64,000 nucleotides of DNA, taken from UBA817 sp049889215. GTDB taxonomy: Bacteria; Margulisbacteria; Marinamargulisbacteria; UBA817. The notes below the pieces were generated by a model, which was given only the letters and a program-made list of their open reading frames with translations, had not been told where the DNA came from and did not search any database. A program made the translations under genes and the position numbers. Location: positions 1 through 64,000 of the forward strand of contig JBMHDV010000023.1 in NCBI GenBank assembly GCA_049889215.1, written 5' to 3'. Shown here piece by piece: positions 15,538 to 23,140 of this stretch; position 1 is the first letter of the stretch; every line of letters begins with the position of its first letter.

Positions 15538-17826
15538 TTAGCGAGATCTCTTCTGTGCATGAGCGCTTTCTTTTTTGCTTGCCCAATCATTAGCTATATA
15601 ACGAAAGTTATCATCTGAGGTTTGATTAGCTAGAATCTTAGTAACATTGTTTTTAATATCTCTCCTGTCCATAGAATCAACATTCCGTTGTAAATATCCT
15701 AGAGCTTTAACCGTACATTTTGATGAGCAATTACCAGCAGCTTGACCTTTAAAATAATATTTCTGTTTGTTTTTTTCTTCATTAATTCTTTGGTGTCCTT
15801 TAAATGGCTCCATTCTTGCTGCTTTATGGCCAGCTGGTAAATATGACCCGCCAAAAGAGTTTTCTTGAATAACCTTTTCAACGTGGGCTACATCTGGATA
15901 CAATAAGTCGTTAAGTAAAGTTTGGGAGTCCTTCCCTTTTGGCACCCTAAAAGACTGTGGATATTGAGAAGTTCCTGAAGAATCAATTTGGGTAAATATA
16001 TAATGGCCAGTTTCTGTACCATTTTTATCAAATTCCTTTTCTAAAACAACAGCCATCGAATGTCCACCTCTTCCATAGGGAATAATGATTTCATTAGCCT
16101 TTGAATCTTCAAAGCTTGTAAATACCTTTTTAGCAGAACCATGTGATTGAAGTTCATGAATAATTCTTCTTGATTCAGAAACATTGGTATCAAGTTTTGT
16201 AAGCTGAAAATCATTTTGATCCATCATTGGAATTGTCATTTGATAAGCTTCAGTGATCATCTGAAAAGCATTGATTTGTTGTGACCGATACATTCCATCA
16301 GAGCCGCCCTCTTCAATCTCTCTAGCCCCTTTTGTTGAAAAATAAGCTTGTTCACCCGAAAAAGAAATTTCGTTTGATGTAAGTTGACCTACAACATATT
16401 TATTGAATTTTTCTTGTTCTGGATTCAAAACTCGACTCTCTGAATGGCTGGAATAACGAGATTCATCATATTGACGATGCACCTTAGATGCCAGGAGTGT
16501 ATTATCTTTTGATTTGTCAATGTCATCATCACCGTAATTTTTAACAACATCATCACCATCTTCTTCTTCAACAATAAAATCATCACCATCTTCAACTACA
16601 ACATCATCATCACGGATAATTTCACGATTAGCTTGAGCTGATTCTTCATATTGTGCTTCAAGATCTATTGCCTCAGTATCATTGTTAGTTTCACTAACAG
16701 ATACATCCGAAAATGGATCCATCATTAGAACTCTAATTTGTTGTTCACTCCATCCTCTAGCCATTAATTCTGAGATGCTATTTTGCATGATTTTTTTATG
16801 ATCAACAGTTGTATCTTGTTCCTCAATTTCAACCCCTGCATTATCATTATTGTTTAAATTAGAACCAAAATCTGGATAACCACCAAATCTAGCTTGAACG
16901 TCTTTTTCAAAACTTGTATTGGCTACTTTATCATCATGTGTACTAAAGCCAGACACCACCTGAACTTGTGACAAACTACCTTCCTCATAACTGCTGTTAG
17001 TTGCTTTTGAAGCTTCTAATTCTAAAGCCTCTTTCCTTGACTCATATGTTGAACTTGTCTGATTTGATGCCTTATAGTAGTCAGATTTTATTTCTTCATT
17101 AACAGAATTAACATCACTTTCTGCACCATAATCTACACTAAACCTAATCGCATCGGAGCGTGAACATAAATATTCCAAATGATTGAGGTCTGTGCACGCC
17201 TCGATTTCTTTTTGAAGCCCATTGAGTTCTTGTGTATATTCAGTGACTCTTTTTTCAGAAGGAGTCATTAGAGCTTCAACGTTGCTCTGCCAAGCTTGGC
17301 GAACTGGTGGTTGCGAATAACTATTGGAAAATGTATTACTCCCAATCCAAGTTTGCATAGTTGATTGATTGTTTTTTTCCTCAAACTCAAAGTTAGATAA
17401 TGCACCATCAAGATATGCTGCTTGAAACTGGTCATTTTCTTTTGCTTTACTTAAGGAGGAGCGAACAGAGTCTGGTAGTTTTCTGCTTAGTAGCTCACTA
17501 ATCTTATCCATCGTATCAAGCGCACTAGGGTTTTCTTTAAGCTCTGTAAGCAATTCATGGGTACCCTTATTAGAATACGTGCTGGGTTCAGCAGTACTGG
17601 AGTTATTAGCTTGCATTTGTGCACGTAAACTATCTATTTTTGACTGCATTGATTCTAAACTACCATATTGGAAAGGAGTTAATGTTAAATTCTGAGAAAC
17701 CTCAGTTGATCTCCTTGATCCTGCTTGACTCCCATATAAAATTTCTTGAGTAGGGCCTTGAGTTCTAGGTGATTGTCCAAATTTCTTTACAGAAGAATTT
17801 GAAATATTACTAAAGCCTCCATTCAT
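15538..17826 (-). CDS. Large ORFan, 762 aa, possible C-terminal cysteine-protease-like domain
   Basis: No signal peptide or membrane segment is visible. The first 550 or so residues are polar, Ser/Asn/Gln-rich and partly coiled, with a strongly acidic tract about residues 395-440. The last 200 residues look folded. They contain, in order, GRGGHSMAVV (His about 589), YIFTQIDSSG (Asp about 615) and FKGQAAGNCSSKC (Gln about 695, Cys about 700). This His-Asp-Gln-Cys order is the one used by clan CE cysteine proteases (Ulp1/YopJ-like), some of which are secreted effectors. That is a motif-level inference, not a confident family match. The gene has its own TGTTTAA/AATTGGG element and a strong Shine-Dalgarno (GGGGGAGG). 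Confidence 0.5.
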   Translation of the reverse strand: MNGGFSNISNSSVKKFGQSPRTQGPTQEILYGSQAGSRRSTEVSQNLTLTPFQYGSLESMQSKIDSLRAQMQANNSSTAEPSTYSNKGTHELLTELKENPSALDTMDKISELLSRKLPDSVRSSLSKAKENDQFQAAYLDGALSNFEFEEKNNQSTMQTWIGSNTFSNSYSQPPVRQAWQSNVEALMTPSEKRVTEYTQELNGLQKEIEACTDLNHLEYLCSRSDAIRFSVDYGAESDVNSVNEEIKSDYYKASNQTSSTYESRKEALELEASKATNSSYEEGSLSQVQVVSGFSTHDDKVANTSFEKDVQARFGGYPDFGSNLNNNDNAGVEIEEQDTTVDHKKIMQNSISELMARGWSEQQIRVLMMDPFSDVSVSETNNDTEAIDLEAQYEESAQANREIIRDDDVVVEDGDDFIVEEEDGDDVVKNYGDDDIDKSKDNTLLASKVHRQYDESRYSSHSESRVLNPEQEKFNKYVVGQLTSNEISFSGEQAYFSTKGAREIEEGGSDGMYRSQQINAFQMITEAYQMTIPMMDQNDFQLTKLDTNVSESRRIIHELQSHGSAKKVFTSFEDSKANEIIIPYGRGGHSMAVVLEKEFDKNGTETGHYIFTQIDSSGTSQYPQSFRVPKGKDSQTLLNDLLYPDVAHVEKVIQENSFGGSYLPAGHKAARMEPFKGHQRINEEKNKQKYYFKGQAAGNCSSKCTVKALGYLQRNVDSMDRRDIKNNVTKILANQTSDDNFRYIANDWASKKESAHAQKRSR

Positions 17827-17872
17827 AATAAATGTTATCCTCCCCCAATAGAGTTAATCTACTTTAATCATA

Positions 17873-17896
17873 CCCAATTTCGTGCTTGATTAAACA
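17873..17896 (-). promoter_or_regulatory. Bipartite element TGTTTAA-N10-AATTGGG (copy 5, minus strand)
   Basis: On the minus strand, TGTTTAA, ten bases, AATTGGG. The ATG of the 762-aa gene follows 46 nt after the GGG. Its presence on the opposite strand, oriented toward its own gene, argues that the element acts directionally as a promoter part rather than as a cassette boundary. Confidence 0.6.
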
Positions 17897-17920
17897 TAAA
17901 GAATCCATTTTTAAAAAAAT

Positions 17921-18118
17921 GTTGCAGACACAACAAAGGTATTGATCGCAAACAATTTAGCAAATACAGCTATTCAAGAAGGGGTTGAAGATGAAAAGGG
18001 TTTTGCGAAATTTTTATTAGATAATAATTATTTACCTGCAGTCGATGACATGCTCAAGCAAGTGTTTGATAAATTTAATAAGAAGTTAAATGAGAAGTTA
18101 AAGCGTCAATCCAACTAA
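17921..18118 (+). pseudogene. 5'-truncated gene remnant
   Basis: A frame of 65 codons with coding-like composition (VADTTKVLIANNLANTAIQ..., GFAKFLLDNNYLPAVDDML..., ending KLKRQSN) is preceded at once by an in-frame stop and has no ATG near its 5' end. Only a TTG at 17942 could start it. It resembles the frameshifted remnant at 14719-14918. It is most likely the 3' end of a lost gene. A short functional protein from the TTG cannot be excluded. Confidence 0.4.
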
Positions 18119-18121
18119 ACA

Positions 18122-18159
18122 ATTGCACCCCATGTTTAAAACAATCAAAAACTGGGAAT
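18122..18159 (+). repeat. 38-bp identical block, copy 2 (with 14991-15028)
   Basis: Identical to 14991-15028 over 38 bp, including the regulatory element. It lies directly after the stop of the truncated remnant. Confidence 0.8.
18133..18156 (+). promoter_or_regulatory. Bipartite element TGTTTAA-N10-AACTGGG (copy 6)
   Basis: An exact match, ending 37 nt before the ATG at 18194. A TATAAT-like hexamer (in CTATAATAAG) lies 15 nt further downstream, so the GGG box could sit at or near a -35 position. Confidence 0.65.
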
Positions 18160-18193
18160 AGATAATCGAACTATAATAAGTAAAGGTTAGCAA

Positions 18194-18637
18194 ATGCAAA
18201 AAAGTAAACCAACGAATGTAAATATTAATCAACTGCAATCCAACGAGCAGCGGGTATCCACCAAGGCAGGGGCAACTGCTCAGCACAGTGGGGTGCGGTT
18301 ATTGGCAGCTGCACAAAACGGGCAACAAGCCGTCACCGAGTTAAAGAAAATTATTAAGGAACTACTCAATGGGTTTGAAACACAACACACGCTGGAGTTT
18401 TATAACAAACCATCCACACCCTTCATATTTGTGATGCGTATTTCGATGAAGGGCATCGAATTGCATATAGAAAAAGAAACAAAAAAAAGAAAATACCAAT
18501 TTAATACAACAACCACCCTATTTAAAATAGATGGAAAAGAAGCCGATATTACTCATCTAAAACTGTTTTTTGAACGCGTTGGACAGGTGCTTGAAATGGT
18601 CGGAAACAACCAAGCCACCTATGTGGAGTTGGCATGA
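18194..18637 (+). CDS. LQANE-motif family protein A2, 147 aa
   Basis: The N-terminus MQKSKPTNVNINQLQSNEQR carries the family motif. The rest parallels the 13360 protein: a helix (AVTELKKIIKELLNGFE), a strand core (PFIFVMRISMKGIELHIEKE, KYQFNTTTTLFKIDGKEAD) and a C-terminal helix ending MVGNNQATYVELA. Equal length (147 aa) and colinear motifs make the two clear paralogues. Its stop overlaps the next gene's start (ATGA), so the pair is translationally coupled, mirroring the 12761/13360 pair with the order reversed. Confidence 0.6.
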   Translation: MQKSKPTNVNINQLQSNEQRVSTKAGATAQHSGVRLLAAAQNGQQAVTELKKIIKELLNGFETQHTLEFYNKPSTPFIFVMRISMKGIELHIEKETKKRKYQFNTTTTLFKIDGKEADITHLKLFFERVGQVLEMVGNNQATYVELA

Positions 18638-18852
18638 GAACAAGAGGTGCAGGAGGTGAACAGAGAAGAACTAATCTTAATTCTTTTGAGAACCGTTTAA
18701 GCAATCAAATAAAGGCCAAGAAAGCGGCCAAGACTCCAGTTGGATCAAGTAGAGACAATTCACAAAAACTCAGCAACAAACATCAACAAGCAGTAAAGGG
18801 AAGTTCTATGAGTTTTAAAGAAGTATTTAATTTTCTTTGGGATTCAAATTGA
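18634..18852 (+). CDS. Small basic ORFan, 72 aa
   Basis: The frame starts at an ATG overlapping the previous stop (ATGA). The protein is basic, hydrophilic and rich in Gln, Asn and Lys (SNQIKAKKAAKT, KLSNKHQQAVKG), ending in a short hydrophobic FKEVFNFLWDSN. No family is recognised. Coupling to the LQANE-family gene suggests that the two products work together. It is short enough that its reality rests mainly on the coupling. Confidence 0.4.
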   Translation: MRTRGAGGEQRRTNLNSFENRLSNQIKAKKAAKTPVGSSRDNSQKLSNKHQQAVKGSSMSFKEVFNFLWDSN

Positions 18853-18906
18853 ATATGAACTTCGATTAATAGACCCCATTCCCAACAATATAGTGCGAAA
18901 TCACAA

Positions 18907-18922
18907 TTTCAGTTAACTGAAA
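18907..18922. promoter_or_regulatory. 16-bp perfect palindrome upstream of the esterase gene
   Basis: TTTCAGTTAACTGAAA is its own reverse complement and lies 21 nt before the esterase ATG, where it would overlap the promoter. It is a candidate operator for a dimeric regulator. Confidence 0.35.
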
Positions 18923-18943
18923 ATTTATTATACGATATATACC

Positions 18944-19714
18944 ATGACCATGTTACACCACCACACACAGGGAGACCCCAGTGCAACGCCCATCATCTTA
19001 ATTCATGGGTTGTTTGGTGATGGCCAAAACTTACTTGGCTTAGCAAAAGGGCTCACGGACTATTTTGTTATTATGCCAGACTGCCGTAACCACGGGCAAA
19101 GCTTTCACCATAGCAATATGAGCTACCCAACAATGGCCAACGACATCATCAACCTGATGAATAACTACCAATGCTCAACCCCCATTGTTATCGGTCATTC
19201 CATGGGCGGAAAAATTGCCATGGCATTGGCCTTACAACACCCGAATATAATTCAAAAGCTCGTGATAATGGACATTGCCCCCAAACAGTACCCGCCCCAC
19301 CATCTGAGCATTATTCAGGCCCTACAACAATTAGATTTGGCCAGCTTCACATCCAAAACAGAGGCCATCACAGCACTGGCACCCAGCATCCCAAACGCAG
19401 GATTGCGTCAGTTTTTAGCAAAGAACATTGCCAGAGTCGATGGTCAACTTTGCTGGAAAATCAACTTACCGGCCATTGCTGATCAATACAACATCATTTC
19501 AGGCTTCCCAGTACAAAGTAACAATTGCCAAATATCAACGTTGTTTATCCGAGGAACACAATCAAATTACATAGAGAAAAATGACGAAAGCAATATCCAA
19601 AAGCTATTTCCAAAGTCTACGTTTATTGATATTGAGGCTTCACATTGGGTACACGCAGAAAAACCAGACCAAACAATATCAACAATCAAACACTTCCTTA
19701 AAATTACAGACTAA
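18944..19714 (+). CDS. Alpha/beta hydrolase, YbfF-like esterase
   Basis: A 256-aa serine hydrolase of the alpha/beta fold: HGLFGDGQNL oxyanion loop, DCRNHGQS after strand 4, the nucleophile elbow GHSMGGK (Ser about residue 88) and a C-terminal ASHWVHAEKP with the catalytic His. These segments and the length match YbfF-type acyl-CoA/palmitoyl esterases closely. A second in-frame ATG lies two codons downstream. A TACGAT box 7 nt before the ATG is a weak -10 candidate. It looks like a normal chromosomal gene between two ORFan blocks. Confidence 0.85.
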   Translation: MTMLHHHTQGDPSATPIILIHGLFGDGQNLLGLAKGLTDYFVIMPDCRNHGQSFHHSNMSYPTMANDIINLMNNYQCSTPIVIGHSMGGKIAMALALQHPNIIQKLVIMDIAPKQYPPHHLSIIQALQQLDLASFTSKTEAITALAPSIPNAGLRQFLAKNIARVDGQLCWKINLPAIADQYNIISGFPVQSNNCQISTLFIRGTQSNYIEKNDESNIQKLFPKSTFIDIEASHWVHAEKPDQTISTIKHFLKITD

Positions 19715-19743
19715 AGTAATAAAAACACAATCTCAACAAAACC

Positions 19744-19761
19744 CCACGAATGGAATCGTGG
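19744..19761 (+). terminator. Small hairpin after the esterase gene
   Basis: CCACGA and TCGTGG are complementary around a 6-nt loop, 30 nt after the stop codon. No T-run follows, so a Rho-independent terminator is doubtful. Confidence 0.25.
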
Positions 19762-19838
19762 AAATTAAACCCATATAAAAAAACTTAATAATACATTTAT
19801 CGTTTAAATCGATAACGACTTAAGAAAAGGTTGAATTT

Positions 19839-20162
19839 ATGAATAAAATTGAAATAAATACAGTTTGTAAAATCTTAAATGATACGTATCAGTTGATAGC
19901 TAAAGATACAAAAGAGACCAGGTTCATATTGAATTATAAAAATAAAATCGGACTTTTATTGGTTGAAGGGGCAGCACTTATTGATCAACAAAATAAATTA
20001 TCCATAGAAATAGATATTAAAAAAAAAACAATTAAACACATAAATCAAAAATTGGATTTGAACCTAAGTGAAATCCAAAATTGCAACAATTTAATATCAA
20101 CTGTTCTTAATGGTATTTCAAAAAGACAAACAACAATAACACCCCTAAAGGAAAAATTATAG
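19839..20162 (+). CDS. Small helical protein coupled to the kinase gene, 107 aa
   Basis: The family is unknown. The protein is predicted almost fully helical, with no signal peptide, heptad-like hydrophobic spacing (LLLVEGAALIDQQNKLSIEIDIKK) and a mildly basic charge. A Shine-Dalgarno-like AAAAGG precedes the ATG. Its TAG stop is followed immediately by the kinase ATG (zero spacing), so the two proteins are made together. It could be a chaperone, antidote or regulatory subunit of the kinase; none of these is demonstrated. Confidence 0.5.
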   Translation: MNKIEINTVCKILNDTYQLIAKDTKETRFILNYKNKIGLLLVEGAALIDQQNKLSIEIDIKKKTIKHINQKLDLNLSEIQNCNNLISTVLNGISKRQTTITPLKEKL

Positions 20163-21500
20163 ATGAGCGTTGGAGGAGTTAGTAATGGTCCAAATTTCCA
20201 TGTAAATAAAAACAGAAAACCCAAACAATTGTTAAAACGAATTTGGAAACTTGCCAGTAAATGCTTTAACAGACGTTTAAAAGCTTGTGAAAAGACAGAA
20301 ATATCATTATCAATTCAGCTAAGCCGACAAACCGAAAAAGAAATAAGTTCAATCGTGCACAAACCCTTATTATTACAGGACCAACCCTTCCCTAAAGAGC
20401 AGTGGGTTAACGATATAACTTCTAGAGAAATCTCAATAAAACAAACCCAAACAGATACATTATTACCCGTATCAAAAATAGGTCCACGATTATTTAAAAT
20501 AGGAGAAGAAGAATTACAGTTTGATAAAAATAGTAAATACACATCTGCTTTTGGTCAAACAGGAAAAATTAGGGGCCCTATAGAAACTAAGGCCTTCGGA
20601 AAAGTCGTAATTAAGCGAGTGAGAATTAATGAAACACAAGACAGAACTTTAGGAGTTCAAATCAGTGGTGACAAAGTATCCAGCGCTGAAGATTGGAAGC
20701 AAGAAGTTGAAATGCACAAAGACCTCCAAGAAGCACTTGGTAAAAATATTGTTCAACTTTATGGTGTTTCAAATCAAAATGAGTATAAAGGTAAAGATTC
20801 AGTAACCAGAGAATATATGGTCTTAGAACACCTTGAAAAAACTTTTAAAACAAAAATCAGTGAGCTTGATGGAAATAAAAAAAATGACAAATATCTAGAA
20901 TTAATTAATTTAATTGAGGATATGCATTCAAAAGGATTTGCACACGGCGATCTACACCCTAAAAATATAATGGTTAGAGAGGATAATGCACTTGTATTAA
21001 TTGATTTTGGAAAAACTGCTAAAGAAGGAGATGTAAAATTTTCTGACACAAAACTTAGAGATAAACGTTTTTTAAAAGAAATGCTACCGTTTAAATTAAT
21101 TTCTTTAATTGATTTATATAGATCTGGTAATGCTTTAAATAAACCCGTTAGCAAATTATTATTTGACACTCTTGAACCAAAAGAAAAAGAAATAATTCTT
21201 AAGTTTTCACCAAGTTTAAGCAAAAGTGAAGAAAGTATTGTTAGCAAAGATTTTCCTAGATTAGAGCAATGGGGTGCTATGCTCACTGATTCAGGCTTTA
21301 ATGAGAAATACGACACCTTTCTAAGTAACTTCAATACAATCATTAGCGATGAGGAAAATGGTGTAAAAGTGACTGAAGGTGATAAAGATTATTGTTTTTC
21401 TTTAATAAAAGATGATGATGATGTAAACGAATATGTAAAAGTTTACGTAAAACAGAAACTAGGTTATAACAAAAACACTAACGCAGAAATTCACCCATGA
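20163..21500 (+). CDS. Eukaryotic-type protein kinase domain protein, 445 aa
   Basis: About 110 polar N-terminal residues precede a kinase fold. A probable ATP-binding Lys lies in VVIKRVRI (K151). The helix-C region follows (DWKQEVEMHKDLQEAL), then the catalytic loop AHGDLHPKNIM (D263, N268) and the Mg-binding LIDFGKT (D281). HGDLHPKN is typical of Ser/Thr, RIO- or ABC1-like small kinases rather than of HipA. No clear glycine-rich GxGxxG loop is seen. The C-terminal 150 residues are helical and charged. It is preceded without gap by a 107-aa helical protein. The low-GC, Lys/Asn-rich composition matches the ORFan island, suggesting transfer or effector-like evolution. The last codons lie inside an 82-bp tandem repeat. 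Confidence 0.7.
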   Translation: MSVGGVSNGPNFHVNKNRKPKQLLKRIWKLASKCFNRRLKACEKTEISLSIQLSRQTEKEISSIVHKPLLLQDQPFPKEQWVNDITSREISIKQTQTDTLLPVSKIGPRLFKIGEEELQFDKNSKYTSAFGQTGKIRGPIETKAFGKVVIKRVRINETQDRTLGVQISGDKVSSAEDWKQEVEMHKDLQEALGKNIVQLYGVSNQNEYKGKDSVTREYMVLEHLEKTFKTKISELDGNKKNDKYLELINLIEDMHSKGFAHGDLHPKNIMVREDNALVLIDFGKTAKEGDVKFSDTKLRDKRFLKEMLPFKLISLIDLYRSGNALNKPVSKLLFDTLEPKEKEIILKFSPSLSKSEESIVSKDFPRLEQWGAMLTDSGFNEKYDTFLSNFNTIISDEENGVKVTEGDKDYCFSLIKDDDDVNEYVKVYVKQKLGYNKNTNAEIHP

Positions 21501-21661
21501 TAATTTTTGAAGTTCAAGGCACTCGTTAAAGGAGTTACCTTACGGTAATGACGAGGACGCTAACGCAGAAATTCACCCATGATAATTTTTGAAGTTCAAG
21601 GCATGTGTTGGAGGCATTACCCTTTGGTAATAACAAAAACACTAACGCAGAAATTCAAAAA
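21478..21661 (+). repeat. 82-bp tandem repeat, 2.2 units, overlapping the kinase 3' end
   Basis: Units start at 21478, 21560 and 21642 with CTAACGCAGAAATTCA. The first 40 or so bases of units 1 and 2 are the same (through GAAGTTCAAGGCA). The rest diverges but keeps a hairpin in each: GTTACC/GGTAAT in unit 1 and ATTACC/GGTAAT in unit 2. The kinase stop codon (21498-21500) is inside unit 1, and unit 3 runs into the gdhA stop. It may be the scar of local duplication, or a convergent transcription-termination zone. Confidence 0.8.
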
Positions 21662-23017
21662 TTATTGTATACCGTAGTTTAACATCGCTTCAGCAACCTT
21701 TACAAAGCCTGCGATATTCGCACCATCAACATAATTTGGAACCCCAGAACCATCTTTGGTTGAGTATTCTAAACACTGGGTATGAATGCTTTGCATGATG
21801 CCACGTAAACGATCTTCCAAGTCAGACCGATCCCAAGAGATGCGCATGCTGTTTTGGGTCATTTCCAAACCTGACACTGCAACACCACCGGCATTGGCCG
21901 CTTTTGCAGGACCAAACAAGACACCATTGGCAATCATATACTTAACAGCATCAGGTGTGGATGGCATATTTGCACCTTCACCAACTGCAAGACAACCGTT
22001 AGCAACCAATGCTTTTGCATCGTCTAACAACAACTCATTTTGAGTGGCTGATGGAAATGCAACATCACATTTAATACCCCAAGGGCGTTGGCCTTCTTGA
22101 TACTCACAACCGAACTTTTCAGCATACTCTTTAATTCGACCACGTCGAACATTTTTCAAATCCTTAACAAATTCTAATTTTTCCAATGTTATTCCAGCTG
22201 GATCATATACCGTACCCGCGGAATCGGATAAAGATACAACTTTACCACCCAACTGCAATACCTTTTCTGTTGTGTACTGAGCAACGTTACCAGAACCTGA
22301 AACAGTACAAACTTTTCCTTCAAGTGAGTTGCCTTGCGCTTTTAACATTTCATCAACAAAAAACACACAACCATAGCCTGTGGCTTCTTTACGAATCAAG
22401 CTTCCGCCATATTCCAATGACTTACCGGTTAAAACACCTGTAAAGCGATTGGTTAAGCGCTTATGCTGACCAAATAAATAGCCAATTTCACGTGCGCCAA
22501 CACCAATATCACCAGCAGGAACATCCGTGTCCTTACCAATGTGACGAATTAGTTCTGTCATAAATGCTTGGCAAAATCGCATAACTTCATTATCCGACTT
22601 ACCTTTTGGATCAAAATCAGATCCACCTTTTGCTGCCCCCATCGGCAATGTGGTTAAACTATTTTTGAAAACTTGTTCGAACCCTAAAAACTTAAATGTG
22701 TCTAAGCTTACTGACGGGTGAAACCTTAAGCCACCTTTATATGGGCCAATAGCATTACTAAATTGAACTCTAAAGCCACGATTGATTTGAATCTCGCCTT
22801 TATCGTCTTCCCAACAGACACGAAAAATAATGATACGATCAGGCTCAATAATGCGTTCTAAAATCTTAGCATTCTTATATTTCGGGTTCTTTTCAATAAA
22901 CGGATAAACAGACTCCACAACTTCATAAACAGCTTGATGAAAATCACTCTGCGAGGGATTTTTTTGTTTTACAGCCTCCATGAATGCATCAATTGAATTT
23001 AGTTCAGTGGTAATCAT
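21662..23017 (-). CDS. gdhA: Glutamate dehydrogenase (NAD(P)-specific)
   Basis: A 451-aa hexameric-type glutamate dehydrogenase interconverting 2-oxoglutarate plus ammonia and glutamate. Diagnostic segments are GPYKGGLRFHPSV (substrate-site Lys), PMGAAKGGSDFDPKGKS (catalytic Lys region), DVPAGDIGVGAREIGYL, and the dinucleotide-binding VSGSGNVAQYTTEK. Length matches the bacterial 450-aa class. A GGAG Shine-Dalgarno precedes the ATG. Its stop abuts the tandem repeat after the kinase gene. Together with the AST cluster it links glutamate to central carbon metabolism. Confidence 0.96.
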   Translation of the reverse strand: MITTELNSIDAFMEAVKQKNPSQSDFHQAVYEVVESVYPFIEKNPKYKNAKILERIIEPDRIIIFRVCWEDDKGEIQINRGFRVQFSNAIGPYKGGLRFHPSVSLDTFKFLGFEQVFKNSLTTLPMGAAKGGSDFDPKGKSDNEVMRFCQAFMTELIRHIGKDTDVPAGDIGVGAREIGYLFGQHKRLTNRFTGVLTGKSLEYGGSLIRKEATGYGCVFFVDEMLKAQGNSLEGKVCTVSGSGNVAQYTTEKVLQLGGKVVSLSDSAGTVYDPAGITLEKLEFVKDLKNVRRGRIKEYAEKFGCEYQEGQRPWGIKCDVAFPSATQNELLLDDAKALVANGCLAVGEGANMPSTPDAVKYMIANGVLFGPAKAANAGGVAVSGLEMTQNSMRISWDRSDLEDRLRGIMQSIHTQCLEYSTKDGSGVPNYVDGANIAGFVKVAEAMLNYGIQ

Positions 23018-23140
23018 AGGTTGTCTCCAATTTATAAATGATTTTTGAATTTTAGCACAAGCCAGACCATTCGCAAATCATTTTTTATACACTTTACCCA
23101 TCCTACTCAAGTCAACCACAAAATAATCGATAAAATTAGC

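Noticed and set aside
13797..18156. Sigma-54 promoter reading of the TGTTTAA/AACTGGG element
   Set aside because: I tested for the -24 GG / -12 GC pair with the required ten-base gap; no GC occurs at the right place after the GGG in the copies checked, despite the NtrC-type regulator in the window.
20774..21343. A 189-codon minus-strand frame opposite the kinase
   Set aside because: The Ser/Leu-rich product mirrors the Lys/Glu-rich plus strand; the plus frame has kinase catalytic motifs, so this is a shadow.
21478..21661. CRISPR array
   Set aside because: Units are 82 bp, only about 2.2 copies, with no constant short repeat plus variable spacers and no cas genes. It is a simple tandem duplication.
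12600..21700. A mobile element or prophage carrying the ORFan island
   Set aside because: No integrase, transposase, terminal inverted repeats or phage structural genes are visible, and an ordinary esterase gene sits within. Repeats look like local duplication.
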